DNA from: CALBPI01 sp039027435
GTDB lineage: Bacteria > Pseudomonadota > Gammaproteobacteria > Steroidobacterales > Woeseiaceae
Assembly: GCA_039027435.1 (NCBI GenBank)
Contig: JBCCKF010000008.1
Location: 62,001-126,000, forward strand
Length of the DNA stretch: 64,000 bases
Direction of reading: 5' to 3'
Position 1 is the first letter of the stretch. Every line of letters starts with the position of its first letter. Of this stretch, positions 52,160 through 60,784 are shown one piece after another. Under the pieces are notes generated by a model, which saw only the letters and a list, made by a program, of their open reading frames with translations, ran no database searches and had not been told where the DNA came from. The position numbers and the translations under genes are program-made.

Positions 52160-52483
52160 CTAGAACGGCAGTTTCATCCCTGCAGGGAGATTCAACCCGC
52201 CGGTTAACGCCGCCATCTTCTCGGCGCTTGTCGCCTCCGCTTTGCGCAACGCGTCGTTAAATCCGGCGGCGATCAGATCTTCGAGCATTTCACGATCATC
52301 GCCGAGGAGTGAGTCATCAATCTGGATGCGGCGCACTTCGTGCTTGCAGGTCATCGTCACAGACACAAGCCCGGCACCCGCCTCTCCGACAACCTCGATA
52401 TCAGCGAGCTCTGACTGCAACTTTTCCATGTTGCTTTGCATCTCTTTGGCCTGCTTCATCAGCTGCCCGATACCACCCTTCAT
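52160..52483 (-). CDS. ybaB: YbaB/EbfC nucleoid-associated protein
   Basis: 107 residues, a dimeric DNA-binding protein. The conserved MKGGIGQLMKQAKEMQSNME helix, GLVSVTMTCKHEVRRIQID sheet and the Met-rich C-terminus (LNLPAGMKLPF) match. The ATG at 52483 has AGGAGG eight bases before it, so a longer open frame was dropped. It sits between dnaX and recR. Confidence 0.95.
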   Translation of the reverse strand: MKGGIGQLMKQAKEMQSNMEKLQSELADIEVVGEAGAGLVSVTMTCKHEVRRIQIDDSLLGDDREMLEDLIAAGFNDALRKAEATSAEKMAALTGGLNLPAGMKLPF

Positions 52484-52515
52484 CTCCCATCCTCCTGTCG
52501 GCATTGCCAACAAAA

Positions 52516-54177
52516 CTATCTTGCGTCGCCAGCCCTGACTGTCTCGGGATCGAGCGTCGCGTCCATCAATTCCTCAAATGCGGCCACCCCCGCATCCTTT
52601 CGCAGCGTTTCGACCGCCGCCGACTGTTGCGACTGTGCATCGCGCGCCTCTTGACGCACCGGAGTGTCCGCCGGCGTATCCCCACCAACAGCAATCGATA
52701 CGCGGATATCGCGACCAAGATGCTGAGTCAGCGACTGCTCGAGTACTTTGACCCTCGCATCCGTCAGCATCGCCGCGCTGCGTTTGTCGAGCGAGAGGAA
52801 AATCGTACCGTCGCGTTCCTCCTGCCAAGCGCAGTTGGCAGCCAGCATGCGAGCCACGCCGTCCAACTCCAGCGCACCGACCAGTCGGTACCACTGGCGG
52901 GACGGATCAGCGTCTTCGGACGCGCCGTGACCGCCCGCCGCCGCAACGGTCTCTTTTGCAACCGCAGCTGGAGCTGGGGCTTCGGATGTTGCTGTTGCCG
53001 TGGCCGCAGGAGTCGAGGTTGGGTTCGGTGCAGACACTCGCGCAGGCGTGCGAGCTGCATTCCCTGAATCGACTTGCGTGATCGCACTTGTGTCTCCCCG
53101 ATCCGGGCGAAAGGCAAGCATCCGCAACAGTGTCATCTCGGCGCCAGTGCGCATATCCGGCGCCAGGGGCAAATCTCTACGTCCGTGGACAACGATTTCG
53201 TAGAATAATTGCACGACTTCGGGTGGCAGCCGGTCCGCGTATTCGTGGGCGGGGAAATCTCCGTCTTCAGGTACATCCACTGCGCCCGCCTGTTGGAGGG
53301 CGATATCGGTCAGGGCTCGCGCCAACTCATCCAGTAGTGAACCGTAGTCAGGTGCACGCTCATCCGCAGACCGGATGACGTTGATCAGCTCGGCGCCATC
53401 TTCCGCAATGAGTGCATCCAGCAAAGCGGTGACAAACGAGTCGTCCAAAGCGCCCAGCATATTCCCTACTTCCCGCTCTGGCAGCGCACCACCACCGAAC
53501 GCAATCGCCTGGTCCATAAGACTCAAAGCGTCTCGCAGACTGCCATCGGCCGCTTTCGCAAGCATGCGCAGCGCCCCCGGTTCGGCATCGATGCCTTCCA
53601 GCTTCGCAATCTCAGCCAGACGATCCGCGATCATAGGTGGCGCAATTCTCTTCAGGTTGAACTGCAGGCATCGGGACAACACGGTCACCGGCAGCTTCTG
53701 CGGGTCGGTGGTGGCGAGCAGGAATTTCACATGTTCAGGCGGCTCTTCAAACGTCTTCAACAATGCGTTGAAGGAGTGCGTTGAGAGCATATGGACTTCG
53801 TCGATCAAGTAGACCTTGTAGCGACCTCGTGTGGCCGCGTATTGGACGTTATCCAGTAATTCGCGCGTATCGTCGACTTTTGTACGAGAGGCGGCATCCA
53901 CCTCAATCAGATCGACGAATCTGCCTGAGTCAATTTCAAGACACGCGGCACATTTACCACATGGGGTAGACGAAACACCGAGCTCGCAATTCAGTGCCTT
54001 GGCCAGAATTCGAGCCAAGGTTGTTTTTCCAACACCCCGGGTTCCTGAAAACAAATAGGCGTGGTGCAGTCTTTCGTTGTCCAGAGCATGCGACAGTGCG
54101 CGCAGAACGTGCTCCTGGCCGACCACATCGGCGAATCCGGTCGGCCTGTATTTTCGTGCGAGGACGAGATAGCTCAT
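52516..54177 (-). CDS. dnaX: DNA polymerase III subunit gamma/tau
   Basis: 553 residues, the clamp-loader ATPase. Domain I has FSGTRGVGKTTLARILAKAL (Walker A), zinc ligands CGKCAACLEIDSGRFVDLIE, and VYLIDEVHMLSTHSFNALLK (Walker B, DEVH). The SRC motif (TVLSRCLQFNLKR) is kept. A Pro/Ala-rich linker (about residues 385-450) leads to a tau-like C-terminal domain. I looked for the E. coli-type A AAA AAG slippery run near the end of domain III and did not see it, so gamma may not be made by frameshift here. ATG at 54177, just downstream of ffs. Confidence 0.96.
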   Translation of the reverse strand: MSYLVLARKYRPTGFADVVGQEHVLRALSHALDNERLHHAYLFSGTRGVGKTTLARILAKALNCELGVSSTPCGKCAACLEIDSGRFVDLIEVDAASRTKVDDTRELLDNVQYAATRGRYKVYLIDEVHMLSTHSFNALLKTFEEPPEHVKFLLATTDPQKLPVTVLSRCLQFNLKRIAPPMIADRLAEIAKLEGIDAEPGALRMLAKAADGSLRDALSLMDQAIAFGGGALPEREVGNMLGALDDSFVTALLDALIAEDGAELINVIRSADERAPDYGSLLDELARALTDIALQQAGAVDVPEDGDFPAHEYADRLPPEVVQLFYEIVVHGRRDLPLAPDMRTGAEMTLLRMLAFRPDRGDTSAITQVDSGNAARTPARVSAPNPTSTPAATATATSEAPAPAAVAKETVAAAGGHGASEDADPSRQWYRLVGALELDGVARMLAANCAWQEERDGTIFLSLDKRSAAMLTDARVKVLEQSLTQHLGRDIRVSIAVGGDTPADTPVRQEARDAQSQQSAAVETLRKDAGVAAFEELMDATLDPETVRAGDAR

Positions 54178-54212
54178 GAAAAACTCTGACCGGAAGCAGA
54201 CCGGCACCGTGA

Positions 54213-54220
54213 AAAAGAAA
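54213..54220 (-). terminator. U-rich 3' end of 4.5S RNA
   Basis: On the minus strand TTTCTTTTTC follows the closing stem of the SRP RNA, giving a simple terminator in which the RNA's own terminal helix is the stem. Confidence 0.6.
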
Positions 54221-54326
54221 GGCCCGCACCAGCTGCTCCCCGGCACCCGGTATGACCGCTGCCGCTGCTCCCTTCCGGGCCTGACGGGGTTCACGGCTGA
54301 CCGTCGCGAGGTAGCCGGCGCGGACC
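54221..54326 (-). ncRNA. ffs: 4.5S RNA (bacterial small-type SRP RNA)
   Basis: About 106 bases. The symmetric-loop and tetraloop core GTCAGGCCCGGAAGGGAGCA is the Ffh-binding signature. The two ends close through 14 consecutive pairs (GGTCCGCGCCGGCT with AGCTGGTGCGGGCC, G-U included), which fixes both termini. It binds Ffh and targets nascent inner-membrane proteins. It sits 43 bases upstream of dnaX on the same strand. Confidence 0.96.
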
Positions 54327-54331
54327 AAGGC

Positions 54332-54337
54332 ATAGTA
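54332..54337 (-). promoter_or_regulatory. Candidate -10 of ffs
   Basis: TACTAT on the minus strand ends 5 bases before the 5' end of the 4.5S RNA. The -35 region is poor (GTGAAA-like, spacing 18-19). Confidence 0.45.
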
Positions 54338-54397
54338 TCTCAGGCGAGCGCGGCGCTTTCACCCCCCTTGTGGCCGCGAACCGGCACCGGACAGAGG

Positions 54398-54403
54398 TAT
54401 AAT
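54398..54403 (+). promoter_or_regulatory. Candidate -10 of mltF
   Basis: A perfect TATAAT on the plus strand lies 41 bases before the mltF ATG. No well-placed -35 is seen (TTGTGG is 24 bases away). Confidence 0.35.
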
Positions 54404-54444
54404 GCCCGCATGGTTGATGGGAACATCAATGCAGCGAGTTGCAC

Positions 54445-55860
54445 ATGCGGCTGATTGTCGCGCTGGTATCGGTGCTAGGGCTAACCACTGTCCAGCAGCC
54501 GCCGCCTTTGCTCGAACAGGTGCTCGAGATCGGTGTGCTGCGCGTTGTTACCCGCAACGCACCTACCGCCTACTACATCGGCGCCGACGCGCCCACAGGG
54601 CCCGAATACGACTTGGTTGTCGGGTTCGCAGAGGAATTAGGCGTCCAGCTCACAATGCGCCCGCTGCGCGCCGTCGCTGACCTGATTCCAGCGGTGCGGT
54701 CCGGTGAGGCACATATGGTCGCCGCCGGACTCTCGATCACGGAGGATCGACTCCAGCAAGTCAATTTCAGTCAGCCCTACCAGCAGGTTGAGCAACACCT
54801 GATTTACCGCAGAGGGACCGGAAAACCCCAGTCTTTGGCCGATATTCAGGAGCAAGAGATTGTGGTGATGGCCGGGTCGAGCCATGCAGAGACACTCGAT
54901 GCCCTGGACAACGAGTTACCGCTGCTGGAATGGCGATCTGACGATGATGCCGAGAGCGCAGATCTGCTCGAGGACGTTGCCGACGGCACGATCGAATACA
55001 CGATTGCGGACTCCACCGATTTCAATATCAATCGCCAGTTCCACCCCGAACTTCGCATCGGGCTTGATCTTGAGGTTGCCAATTCTGTCGCCTGGGCATT
55101 CCCTTCCGGGCGAGATCGATCTCTGGTGGATGCTGCGGACCAGTACCTACAGAAAATCCGGCGCAATGGCGAGCTAACGCGCATTCTCGACCGCTACTAC
55201 AGCCACAACGATGACTTTGACTACGTCGGCACACGGGCTTTCATCCGTCACTACGAATCACGTCTGCCCAATTACAAGACCCTGTTCAGAGAATCGGCAG
55301 GTCAGCACGAACTTGACTGGACGCTGTTGGCCGCAATTGGCTATCAGGAATCTCACTGGAGGCGGTCGGCCGTTTCGCCAACTGGGGTGCGGGGGATCAT
55401 GATGCTGACCCGTGCCACTGCCGATTATCTGGGTATCGATAATCGTGAAGACCCCGCCCAAAGCATCGCCGGAGGGGCCGCTTTTTTTGCACGTTTGAAA
55501 GAACGCCTCAGTGACGACATCCCGGAACCGGATCGCACCTGGATGGCCCTCGCGGCATACAACGTCGGTTTCTTTCACCTCAAGGACGCACGCGAAATCG
55601 TTCGAATGCAACAAGGCGACCCAAACCGCTGGGTCGATGTTCGCGCAGCGCTACCGCTACTTGCGCAACGGCGTTGGTATCAGCGCGTTGAACATGGCTA
55701 TGCGCGCGGTTGGGAGCCAGTGACTTATGTCGAAAACATCCGCAACTATCGATCCATTCTGAAATGGCTGGAGCGGCGAGATGCGGCGCCGACAGGGCCT
55801 GAAGCACCAGAAGAGGAGTCGGCAACGACCACAGAGGCAGAGATCGTCGCACAACGCTAG
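54445..55860 (+). CDS. mltF: Membrane-bound lytic murein transglycosylase F
   Basis: 471 residues. An N-terminal signal or anchor is followed by a type-3 solute-binding domain (residues about 20-255: LRVVTRNAPTAYYIG, EYDLVVGFAEELG, NRQFHPELRIG) and a C-terminal SLT lysozyme-like domain (about 275-440: DWTLLAAIGYQESHW with the catalytic Glu, SPTGVRGIMMLT, AAYNVGFFHLKDA). This two-domain order is specific to MltF. It cleaves glycan strands, leaving 1,6-anhydro-MurNAc. ATG at 54445 is chosen over a TTG two codons earlier. Confidence 0.95.
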   Translation: MRLIVALVSVLGLTTVQQPPPLLEQVLEIGVLRVVTRNAPTAYYIGADAPTGPEYDLVVGFAEELGVQLTMRPLRAVADLIPAVRSGEAHMVAAGLSITEDRLQQVNFSQPYQQVEQHLIYRRGTGKPQSLADIQEQEIVVMAGSSHAETLDALDNELPLLEWRSDDDAESADLLEDVADGTIEYTIADSTDFNINRQFHPELRIGLDLEVANSVAWAFPSGRDRSLVDAADQYLQKIRRNGELTRILDRYYSHNDDFDYVGTRAFIRHYESRLPNYKTLFRESAGQHELDWTLLAAIGYQESHWRRSAVSPTGVRGIMMLTRATADYLGIDNREDPAQSIAGGAAFFARLKERLSDDIPEPDRTWMALAAYNVGFFHLKDAREIVRMQQGDPNRWVDVRAALPLLAQRRWYQRVEHGYARGWEPVTYVENIRNYRSILKWLERRDAAPTGPEAPEEESATTTEAEIVAQR

Positions 55861-55933
55861 ATACCGGTTCAGCATCGGTTCAGCCCCGTTCCTGCCTAAT
55901 ACATCTGCACCTTGGGAAAGACGGAGCAGATAA

Positions 55934-56665
55934 ATGAAAGCGAAGATGATCGCCCTGGCCCTTTTGAGCGCCTGCTCACTGGCAATGGCCGAAGCACCGG
56001 CCGTGGAGCAAGCGCAAACCCTTGCGGCACAGGGATCGAGCTCGGCCCGCGGCGCTGCCCTACCGCAGGAAGTCACCAAAGACGCGCCCCAGCGCGGCAA
56101 CGGGATTCGATCGCCGCGTCGCGCAGCGATTCAAAGTTCTGAGATCAACCAGGACTTTTATGTCTTCGATGCTTTCGTGGACATTCGAGATGATTTCGAT
56201 TTCGACGGGTTCTTCACGCGTGTCGAATTGACGTTCGATGTCGACACGATCTACAACAGCGCCGACGTGTTCGCGGTCCTGTATCTCTCCCTCGAGGGTG
56301 GACCCTGGACCGAGTACGGCAGCACCGAGGTGTTCAGAATCTTCGGCACGAGCGGCGGCGATGAGTACTTCTATGACGCCGACCTGGTCTCGGGTTTTCC
56401 GACAGGCTATTACGACATACTGATCGAAATCTACGACGCGTTTGATGGTCGCTTCGTCGCAGAGTTCGGGCCGGCAGAATCTGCCGAGCTGTTCGACCTG
56501 CCTTTGGAGAGCATCTCATTGGACGGCCCCAATGAGCCGGTTGTGGTGATCAGCAACGAAGGCGGTGGTGGTGCAACGGGCATCACCGGACTGGCAATGC
56601 TGTTAGGTTTGCTCGGACTCGCCAGACGGCGCGCCGCTATCGAGACGCTTGATATAACGGATTAA
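55934..56665 (+). CDS. Choice-of-anchor H family protein with GlyGly-CTERM tail
   Basis: 243 residues. It has a signal peptide (about 1-19), a low-complexity Ala/Gln segment, then a beta-sandwich-like domain with acidic aromatic strands (INQDFYVFDAFVDIRDDFD, VFAVLYLSLEGGPW, YDILIEIYDAFDGRFVAEFG) that fits the choice-of-anchor H family. The C-terminus is a GlyGly-CTERM sorting tail: GGGG near residue 212, then a hydrophobic helix (ITGLAMLLGLLGLA) and RRR. Such tails are cut by rhombosortase and the protein is then placed on the surface or secreted by type II secretion. The last 63 bases overlap the convergent GNAT gene. Confidence 0.87.
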   Translation: MKAKMIALALLSACSLAMAEAPAVEQAQTLAAQGSSSARGAALPQEVTKDAPQRGNGIRSPRRAAIQSSEINQDFYVFDAFVDIRDDFDFDGFFTRVELTFDVDTIYNSADVFAVLYLSLEGGPWTEYGSTEVFRIFGTSGGDEYFYDADLVSGFPTGYYDILIEIYDAFDGRFVAEFGPAESAELFDLPLESISLDGPNEPVVVISNEGGGGATGITGLAMLLGLLGLARRRAAIETLDITD

Positions 56666-57124
56666 CTCACCATCGAACCCGATGGATTCATACAACGACC
56701 GGGCGCGCAGATTCTGACGAAACGCATTCAGTGTCAGGGTCTGGGCGCCCTCTTCGATGGCGAGCCGTTCGGTCGCTGCCATCAGCTGCCGCCCGAGACC
56801 CAACCCTCGCCCGGACTTGGCAACCACAATCGCCTCGAGATGTGCACCTGGCCGATGGCTCAGCGACTCTTCGCCCAAGGTGACCAACGCCAAACCCAGC
56901 ACCTGATCTGACCCGTCCACGGCCACCAGCAGGCGCGTTACGCCGTCCGTGGCTCCGGCGAAGTGCTTACGCACCAATTCCGCATCGCCCTGCCAGAGGT
57001 CTTTGGAGTCTCGCCACGTGGGCAGTTCAAAATCCGCAAGCTCAGGCATCAGCGCCAATACCGCTGACTCATCCGTCTCTAACGCAGCACGAATGGTGGT
57101 GCGCCGCTCACCAGAATCTGTCAT
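56603..57124 (-). CDS. GNAT-family N-acetyltransferase
   Basis: 173 residues. The acetyl-CoA site is visible: LEAIVVAKSGRGLGLGRQLM (motif A, Q/R-x2-G-x-G/A) near residues 94-113, followed by TLNAFRQNLRARSLYESIGF. The protein opens with RAALETDESAVLALMPELAD. The acceptor is unknown. It overlaps the tadA gene by 4 bases upstream; its 3' end runs 63 bases into the convergent GlyGly-CTERM gene, a long overlap that leaves both C-termini constrained by each other. Confidence 0.9.
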   Translation of the reverse strand: MTDSGERRTTIRAALETDESAVLALMPELADFELPTWRDSKDLWQGDAELVRKHFAGATDGVTRLLVAVDGSDQVLGLALVTLGEESLSHRPGAHLEAIVVAKSGRGLGLGRQLMAATERLAIEEGAQTLTLNAFRQNLRARSLYESIGFDGELIRYIKRLDSGAPSGESEQT

Positions 57125-57624
57125 CGCCTTCTCTCGCGAAAAAAACGTCGCAGCAGCTCGGCTGAGGCCTCAGCCAGGACGCCACTTGTGCATTCATAGC
57201 GGTGGTTTATCGCATCCGATGCCAATAAGTCCATAGCCCCGCCGAGCGCACCGGTTTTCGGATCAGCGGCGCCATAGACAACCCGGTCTACTCGCGCATG
57301 CACCATTGCGGTTGCACACATCGCACAGGGTTCCAGCGTGACATACAAGGTCGCGTTATTGATGCGGTAATTGCCGAGCATCTCGCCCGCTCGTCGCAGT
57401 GCAACCACCTCCGCGTGTGCGGTTGGGTCGCTATCCCGAATCGAGCGATTCTCACCACGCGCCAGCACCCGTCCATCCTGCACTAGCACCGCGCCAACCG
57501 GCACTTCGCGCTCAGCGGCTGCCGCGTCAGCAAGATCGAGTGCCTGCAGCATAAAAAAGTGATCAGCCGGACGTGTCACAGCGTCGAGGTTCGAAGACCG
57601 TACATGAGCAGACGATGAACTCAT
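57121..57624 (-). CDS. tadA: tRNA-specific adenosine deaminase
   Basis: 167 residues; it makes inosine at position 34 of tRNA-Arg(ACG). The catalytic motif HAEVVALRRAGE and zinc motif PCAMCATAMVHARVDRVVYG are complete, and DPKTGALGGAMDLL follows. ATG at 57624 overlaps the guaA stop (ATGA), which fixes the start; a GTG two codons earlier is the alternative. Confidence 0.95.
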   Translation of the reverse strand: MSSSSAHVRSSNLDAVTRPADHFFMLQALDLADAAAAEREVPVGAVLVQDGRVLARGENRSIRDSDPTAHAEVVALRRAGEMLGNYRINNATLYVTLEPCAMCATAMVHARVDRVVYGAADPKTGALGGAMDLLASDAINHRYECTSGVLAEASAELLRRFFRERRR

Positions 57625-59222
57625 TCCCACTCGATTGTCGCAGGCGGCTTACCAGAAATATCGTAGGTCACACGAGAAATACCCTGCACCTCATTGCAGA
57701 TTCTAAGCGAGACCTTTTCCAGGAAGTCATACGGCAAGCGCGCCCAGCGCGCCGTCATGAAATCAATCGTCTGTACGGCGCGCAGCGCAATCACGTAGTC
57801 GTAAGCGCGCCCGTCACCCATGACACCCACCGATTTCACCGGCAGAAAGACGGCAAACGCCTGACTCGTCTCGTTGTAGAGATCTGCCGCACGAAGCTCG
57901 TCGATAAAAATCTTGTCTGCCTTGCGCAGATAGTCAGCGAACTCCCGGTTTACAGCGCCGAGTATGCGCACACCGAGACCCGGCCCCGGGAATGGGTGGC
58001 GATAGACCATGTCGTGTGGCAACCCTAGCTGTACCCCCAACTCCCGCACCTCATCCTTGAACAATTCGCGCAGTGGCTCCAGCAGCTTCAGACGCATATG
58101 CGCCGGCAGTCCACCCACGTTGTGGTGCGACTTGATCACATGAGCTTTGCCCGTTTCTGCACCTGCTGATTCGATGACATCCGGATAGATCGTCCCCTGC
58201 GCCAGCCAGGCAACGTTTGTCAGTAGATTCGCCTGCTCTTCGAAGACCGCCACGAATTCACGCCCAATGATCTTGCGCTTGTCTTCGGGATCACTCACCC
58301 CTTCCAAAGCGGCAAAAAACCGATCGCTGGCATCCACGCGAGTCACCTTCACCCCAAGATTTTCGGAGAAGGTCTGCATGACCTGATCGCCTTCGTTCTC
58401 ACGCAAGAGACCATGATCAACAAACACGCAGGTCAGCTGGTCTCCGATCGCCTCGTGGAGCAGTGCAGCTACAACTGAGGAGTCGACGCCACCAGACAAC
58501 CCAAGCAGCACTTGCTCGTCACCGACATTTTCTCGGACGCGCGCAATCGCGTCGCGAGCGATGTTGGGCGTTGTCCAGTCGCCACGACAACCCGCGATCT
58601 CACGAACAAATCGATTAAGGATCGCCGCACCGCTGACCGTGTGTGTCACCTCCGGGTGAAACTGCACAGCGAAGAACCGACGCTTAGCATCCTCCATCGC
58701 GGCCAACGGTGAGTTGCCCGAACGACCGATTGCCCGAAACCCTTCAGGGAGCGCGTCGACTTTGTCGCCATGCGACATCCACACCTGTAGCCGTCCTTCC
58801 GCGCCATCGGTCGGCGTCTCGCTGTCATGGAGCCCATCCAACAAGACCGAGGGTGCCGTGTCGACCTCCGCAAACCCGAATTCACGATGCGCCGACGCCG
58901 ATACCGCGCCACCCAACTGGGCCGCCATCGTCTGCATGCCATAGCAGATGCCCAAAACAGGCACGCCAAGCTCGAAAACAATGTCGGCCGCACGTGGCGG
59001 CGTTTCCAGATTGACTGATTCCGGTCCGCCGGAGAGGATGATTGCTTTCGCACCGAAGTTCCGAATCCGCTCAGCCGACAAATCCCATGGCAGGATTTCG
59101 GCATAGACTCCTGCTTCGCGAACTCTCCGGGCAATCAACTGCGTATATTGCGCGCCGAAGTCGAGAATCAGGACGCGTTCGTCATGAATGTCGTTCAACA
59201 GAGTATTCCCCGATTGCACCAC
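57621..59222 (-). CDS. guaA: GMP synthase (glutamine-hydrolysing)
   Basis: 533 residues; makes GMP from XMP. The class I amidotransferase domain has VLGICYGMQTMAAQLGG (nucleophile Cys) and QFHPEVTHT (His, Glu). The synthetase domain has the PP-loop LLGLSGGVDSSVVAALLHEA, and the C-terminal dimer domain ends ISGKPPATIEWE. The gene touches guaB. The GTG at 59222 gives eight extra residues; a TTG at 59198 preceded by GGGGA gives MNDIHDERVLILDFG, nearer to E. coli GuaA, and could be the true start. Confidence 0.97.
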   Translation of the reverse strand: MVQSGNTLLNDIHDERVLILDFGAQYTQLIARRVREAGVYAEILPWDLSAERIRNFGAKAIILSGGPESVNLETPPRAADIVFELGVPVLGICYGMQTMAAQLGGAVSASAHREFGFAEVDTAPSVLLDGLHDSETPTDGAEGRLQVWMSHGDKVDALPEGFRAIGRSGNSPLAAMEDAKRRFFAVQFHPEVTHTVSGAAILNRFVREIAGCRGDWTTPNIARDAIARVRENVGDEQVLLGLSGGVDSSVVAALLHEAIGDQLTCVFVDHGLLRENEGDQVMQTFSENLGVKVTRVDASDRFFAALEGVSDPEDKRKIIGREFVAVFEEQANLLTNVAWLAQGTIYPDVIESAGAETGKAHVIKSHHNVGGLPAHMRLKLLEPLRELFKDEVRELGVQLGLPHDMVYRHPFPGPGLGVRILGAVNREFADYLRKADKIFIDELRAADLYNETSQAFAVFLPVKSVGVMGDGRAYDYVIALRAVQTIDFMTARWARLPYDFLEKVSLRICNEVQGISRVTYDISGKPPATIEWE

Positions 59223-60683
59223 TCACTCAGTCCGGTAGTTGGGTGCTTCCTTCGTGATAGTGACGTCATGCACATGGCTCTCGCGCATGCCGGCGCCAGT
59301 GATCCGTACAAATTCAGGCTTGGTCCGCATGGCATCGATATCGGCGCAACCGGTATATCCCATCGCTGCGCGCAAACCACCCATCAACTGGTGCACGATG
59401 CCGACCATGGATCCCTTGTAAGGGACTCGACCCTCGATACCTTCCGGCACGAGCTTCTCGAGCTCGTCGGTCGTGTCCTGAAAGTAGCGGTCGGATGATC
59501 CTTGTGCCATCGCACCCAGCGAACCCATGCCCCGATACGACTTATAGGATCGGCCTTTGTAGAGCTCTACCTCTCCCGGTGACTCCTCGGTACCTGCAAA
59601 CAGGCTACCGACCATGATGGCATAAGCGCCGGCGGCAACGGCCTTGGCCAGGTCTCCGGAATAACGAACACCACCGTCAGCGATCAGAGGTACGTCTTTG
59701 GACTTCAATGCTTCCGCCACCTCCGCCACTGCGCTGATCTGCGGCACGCCGACCCCAGCGACAATACGTGTGGTACAGATTGAGCCAGGTCCGATGCCAA
59801 CCTTCACACAATCTGCGCCCGCATCGACCAATGCGAGCGCGGCATCCGCGGTCACTATGTTGCCAGCAACGATCTGCGCATCTGGATACTGCTCTCGAAT
59901 CCACGAGACGCGATCCAGCACCCCTTTCGAAAACCCATGCGAAGTATCCACAACGAGGACGTCAGCACCCGCTGACATCAGCTGTGCAACGCGCTCCTCG
60001 GTATCCCCGCCCGTACCTACAGCAGCGCCCACTCGAAGCGCTCCACGCGCGTCTTTGCATGCTCGGGGAAAATCAGTGGCCTTTTGAAAGTCTTTCGCCG
60101 TGATCATGCCCTTGAGCTGGAAACTGTCATCGACAACAAGCACTTTTTCGATCCGGTGCTTGTGCAGCAGCAACAATACTTCTTCGTCAGGTGCGCCTTC
60201 CCGCACTGTCACGAGTCGCTCCTTCGGGGTCATCACCGTCGACACCGGCGCCTCAAGCTGTGTCTCGTAGCGCAAATCGCGGTTGGTCACGATGCCGACC
60301 GTTTCACTACCGTCAACAACAGGTACGCCTGAAATGTTCTTCGCTCGGGTGAGTGCTAAAACCTCCCGGATAGTCATCGACGGACCAACGGTGATCGGAT
60401 CGCTGATAATGCCGCTCTCGTATTTCTTTACGATACGCACTTGCCGAGCTTGCTCGGCCGGCGAGAGGTTCTTGTGGATAATGCCCATCCCGCCCTCCTG
60501 GGCGAGCGTGATCGCAAGTCTTGCCTCGGTCACAGTGTCCATCGCAGCCGACAGCAAAGGAACGTTAAGGCGGATTGAGCGAGTCAGTCGGGTTGCAAGC
60601 GAAACCTCCCTGGGCAGCACCTCGGAGTACGCCGGTTGCAACAGAACATCATCGAAGGTCAGCGCTTCCTTGGCGATTCTCAT
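59223..60683 (-). CDS. guaB: Inosine-5'-monophosphate dehydrogenase
   Basis: 486 residues; oxidises IMP to XMP, the committed step to GMP. The start MRIAKEALTFDDVLLQPAYS is the family N-terminus, with GGAGAGAG before the ATG. Two CBS modules (about 90-205) precede the catalytic loop IGPGSICTTRIVAGVGVPQ (Cys nucleophile). GMGSLGAMAQGSSDRYFQ is the mobile flap, and YKGSMVGIVHQLMGGLRAAMGYTG closes it. Adjacent to guaA as an operon. On the minus strand, TATTAT at 60716-60721 could be its -10. Confidence 0.97.
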   Translation of the reverse strand: MRIAKEALTFDDVLLQPAYSEVLPREVSLATRLTRSIRLNVPLLSAAMDTVTEARLAITLAQEGGMGIIHKNLSPAEQARQVRIVKKYESGIISDPITVGPSMTIREVLALTRAKNISGVPVVDGSETVGIVTNRDLRYETQLEAPVSTVMTPKERLVTVREGAPDEEVLLLLHKHRIEKVLVVDDSFQLKGMITAKDFQKATDFPRACKDARGALRVGAAVGTGGDTEERVAQLMSAGADVLVVDTSHGFSKGVLDRVSWIREQYPDAQIVAGNIVTADAALALVDAGADCVKVGIGPGSICTTRIVAGVGVPQISAVAEVAEALKSKDVPLIADGGVRYSGDLAKAVAAGAYAIMVGSLFAGTEESPGEVELYKGRSYKSYRGMGSLGAMAQGSSDRYFQDTTDELEKLVPEGIEGRVPYKGSMVGIVHQLMGGLRAAMGYTGCADIDAMRTKPEFVRITGAGMRESHVHDVTITKEAPNYRTE

Positions 60684-60784
60684 GACTCTCTCCAAACCTG
60701 ATGGGTTAACCCGCCATAATACCGCGAATAGATCCTTTAAGTCATCGCGTTTCGCATCTCCGGCAGAGCAGATACCCTTCCCCA

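Noticed and set aside
52309..53067. 252-residue frame antisense to ybaB/dnaX
   Set aside because: Arg/Ser-rich shadow of the dnaX linker; no recognisable domain.
52516..54177. Programmed frameshift in dnaX
   Set aside because: I searched the coding strand for an A AAA AAG-like heptamer before the linker and found none; a different slippery site cannot be excluded.
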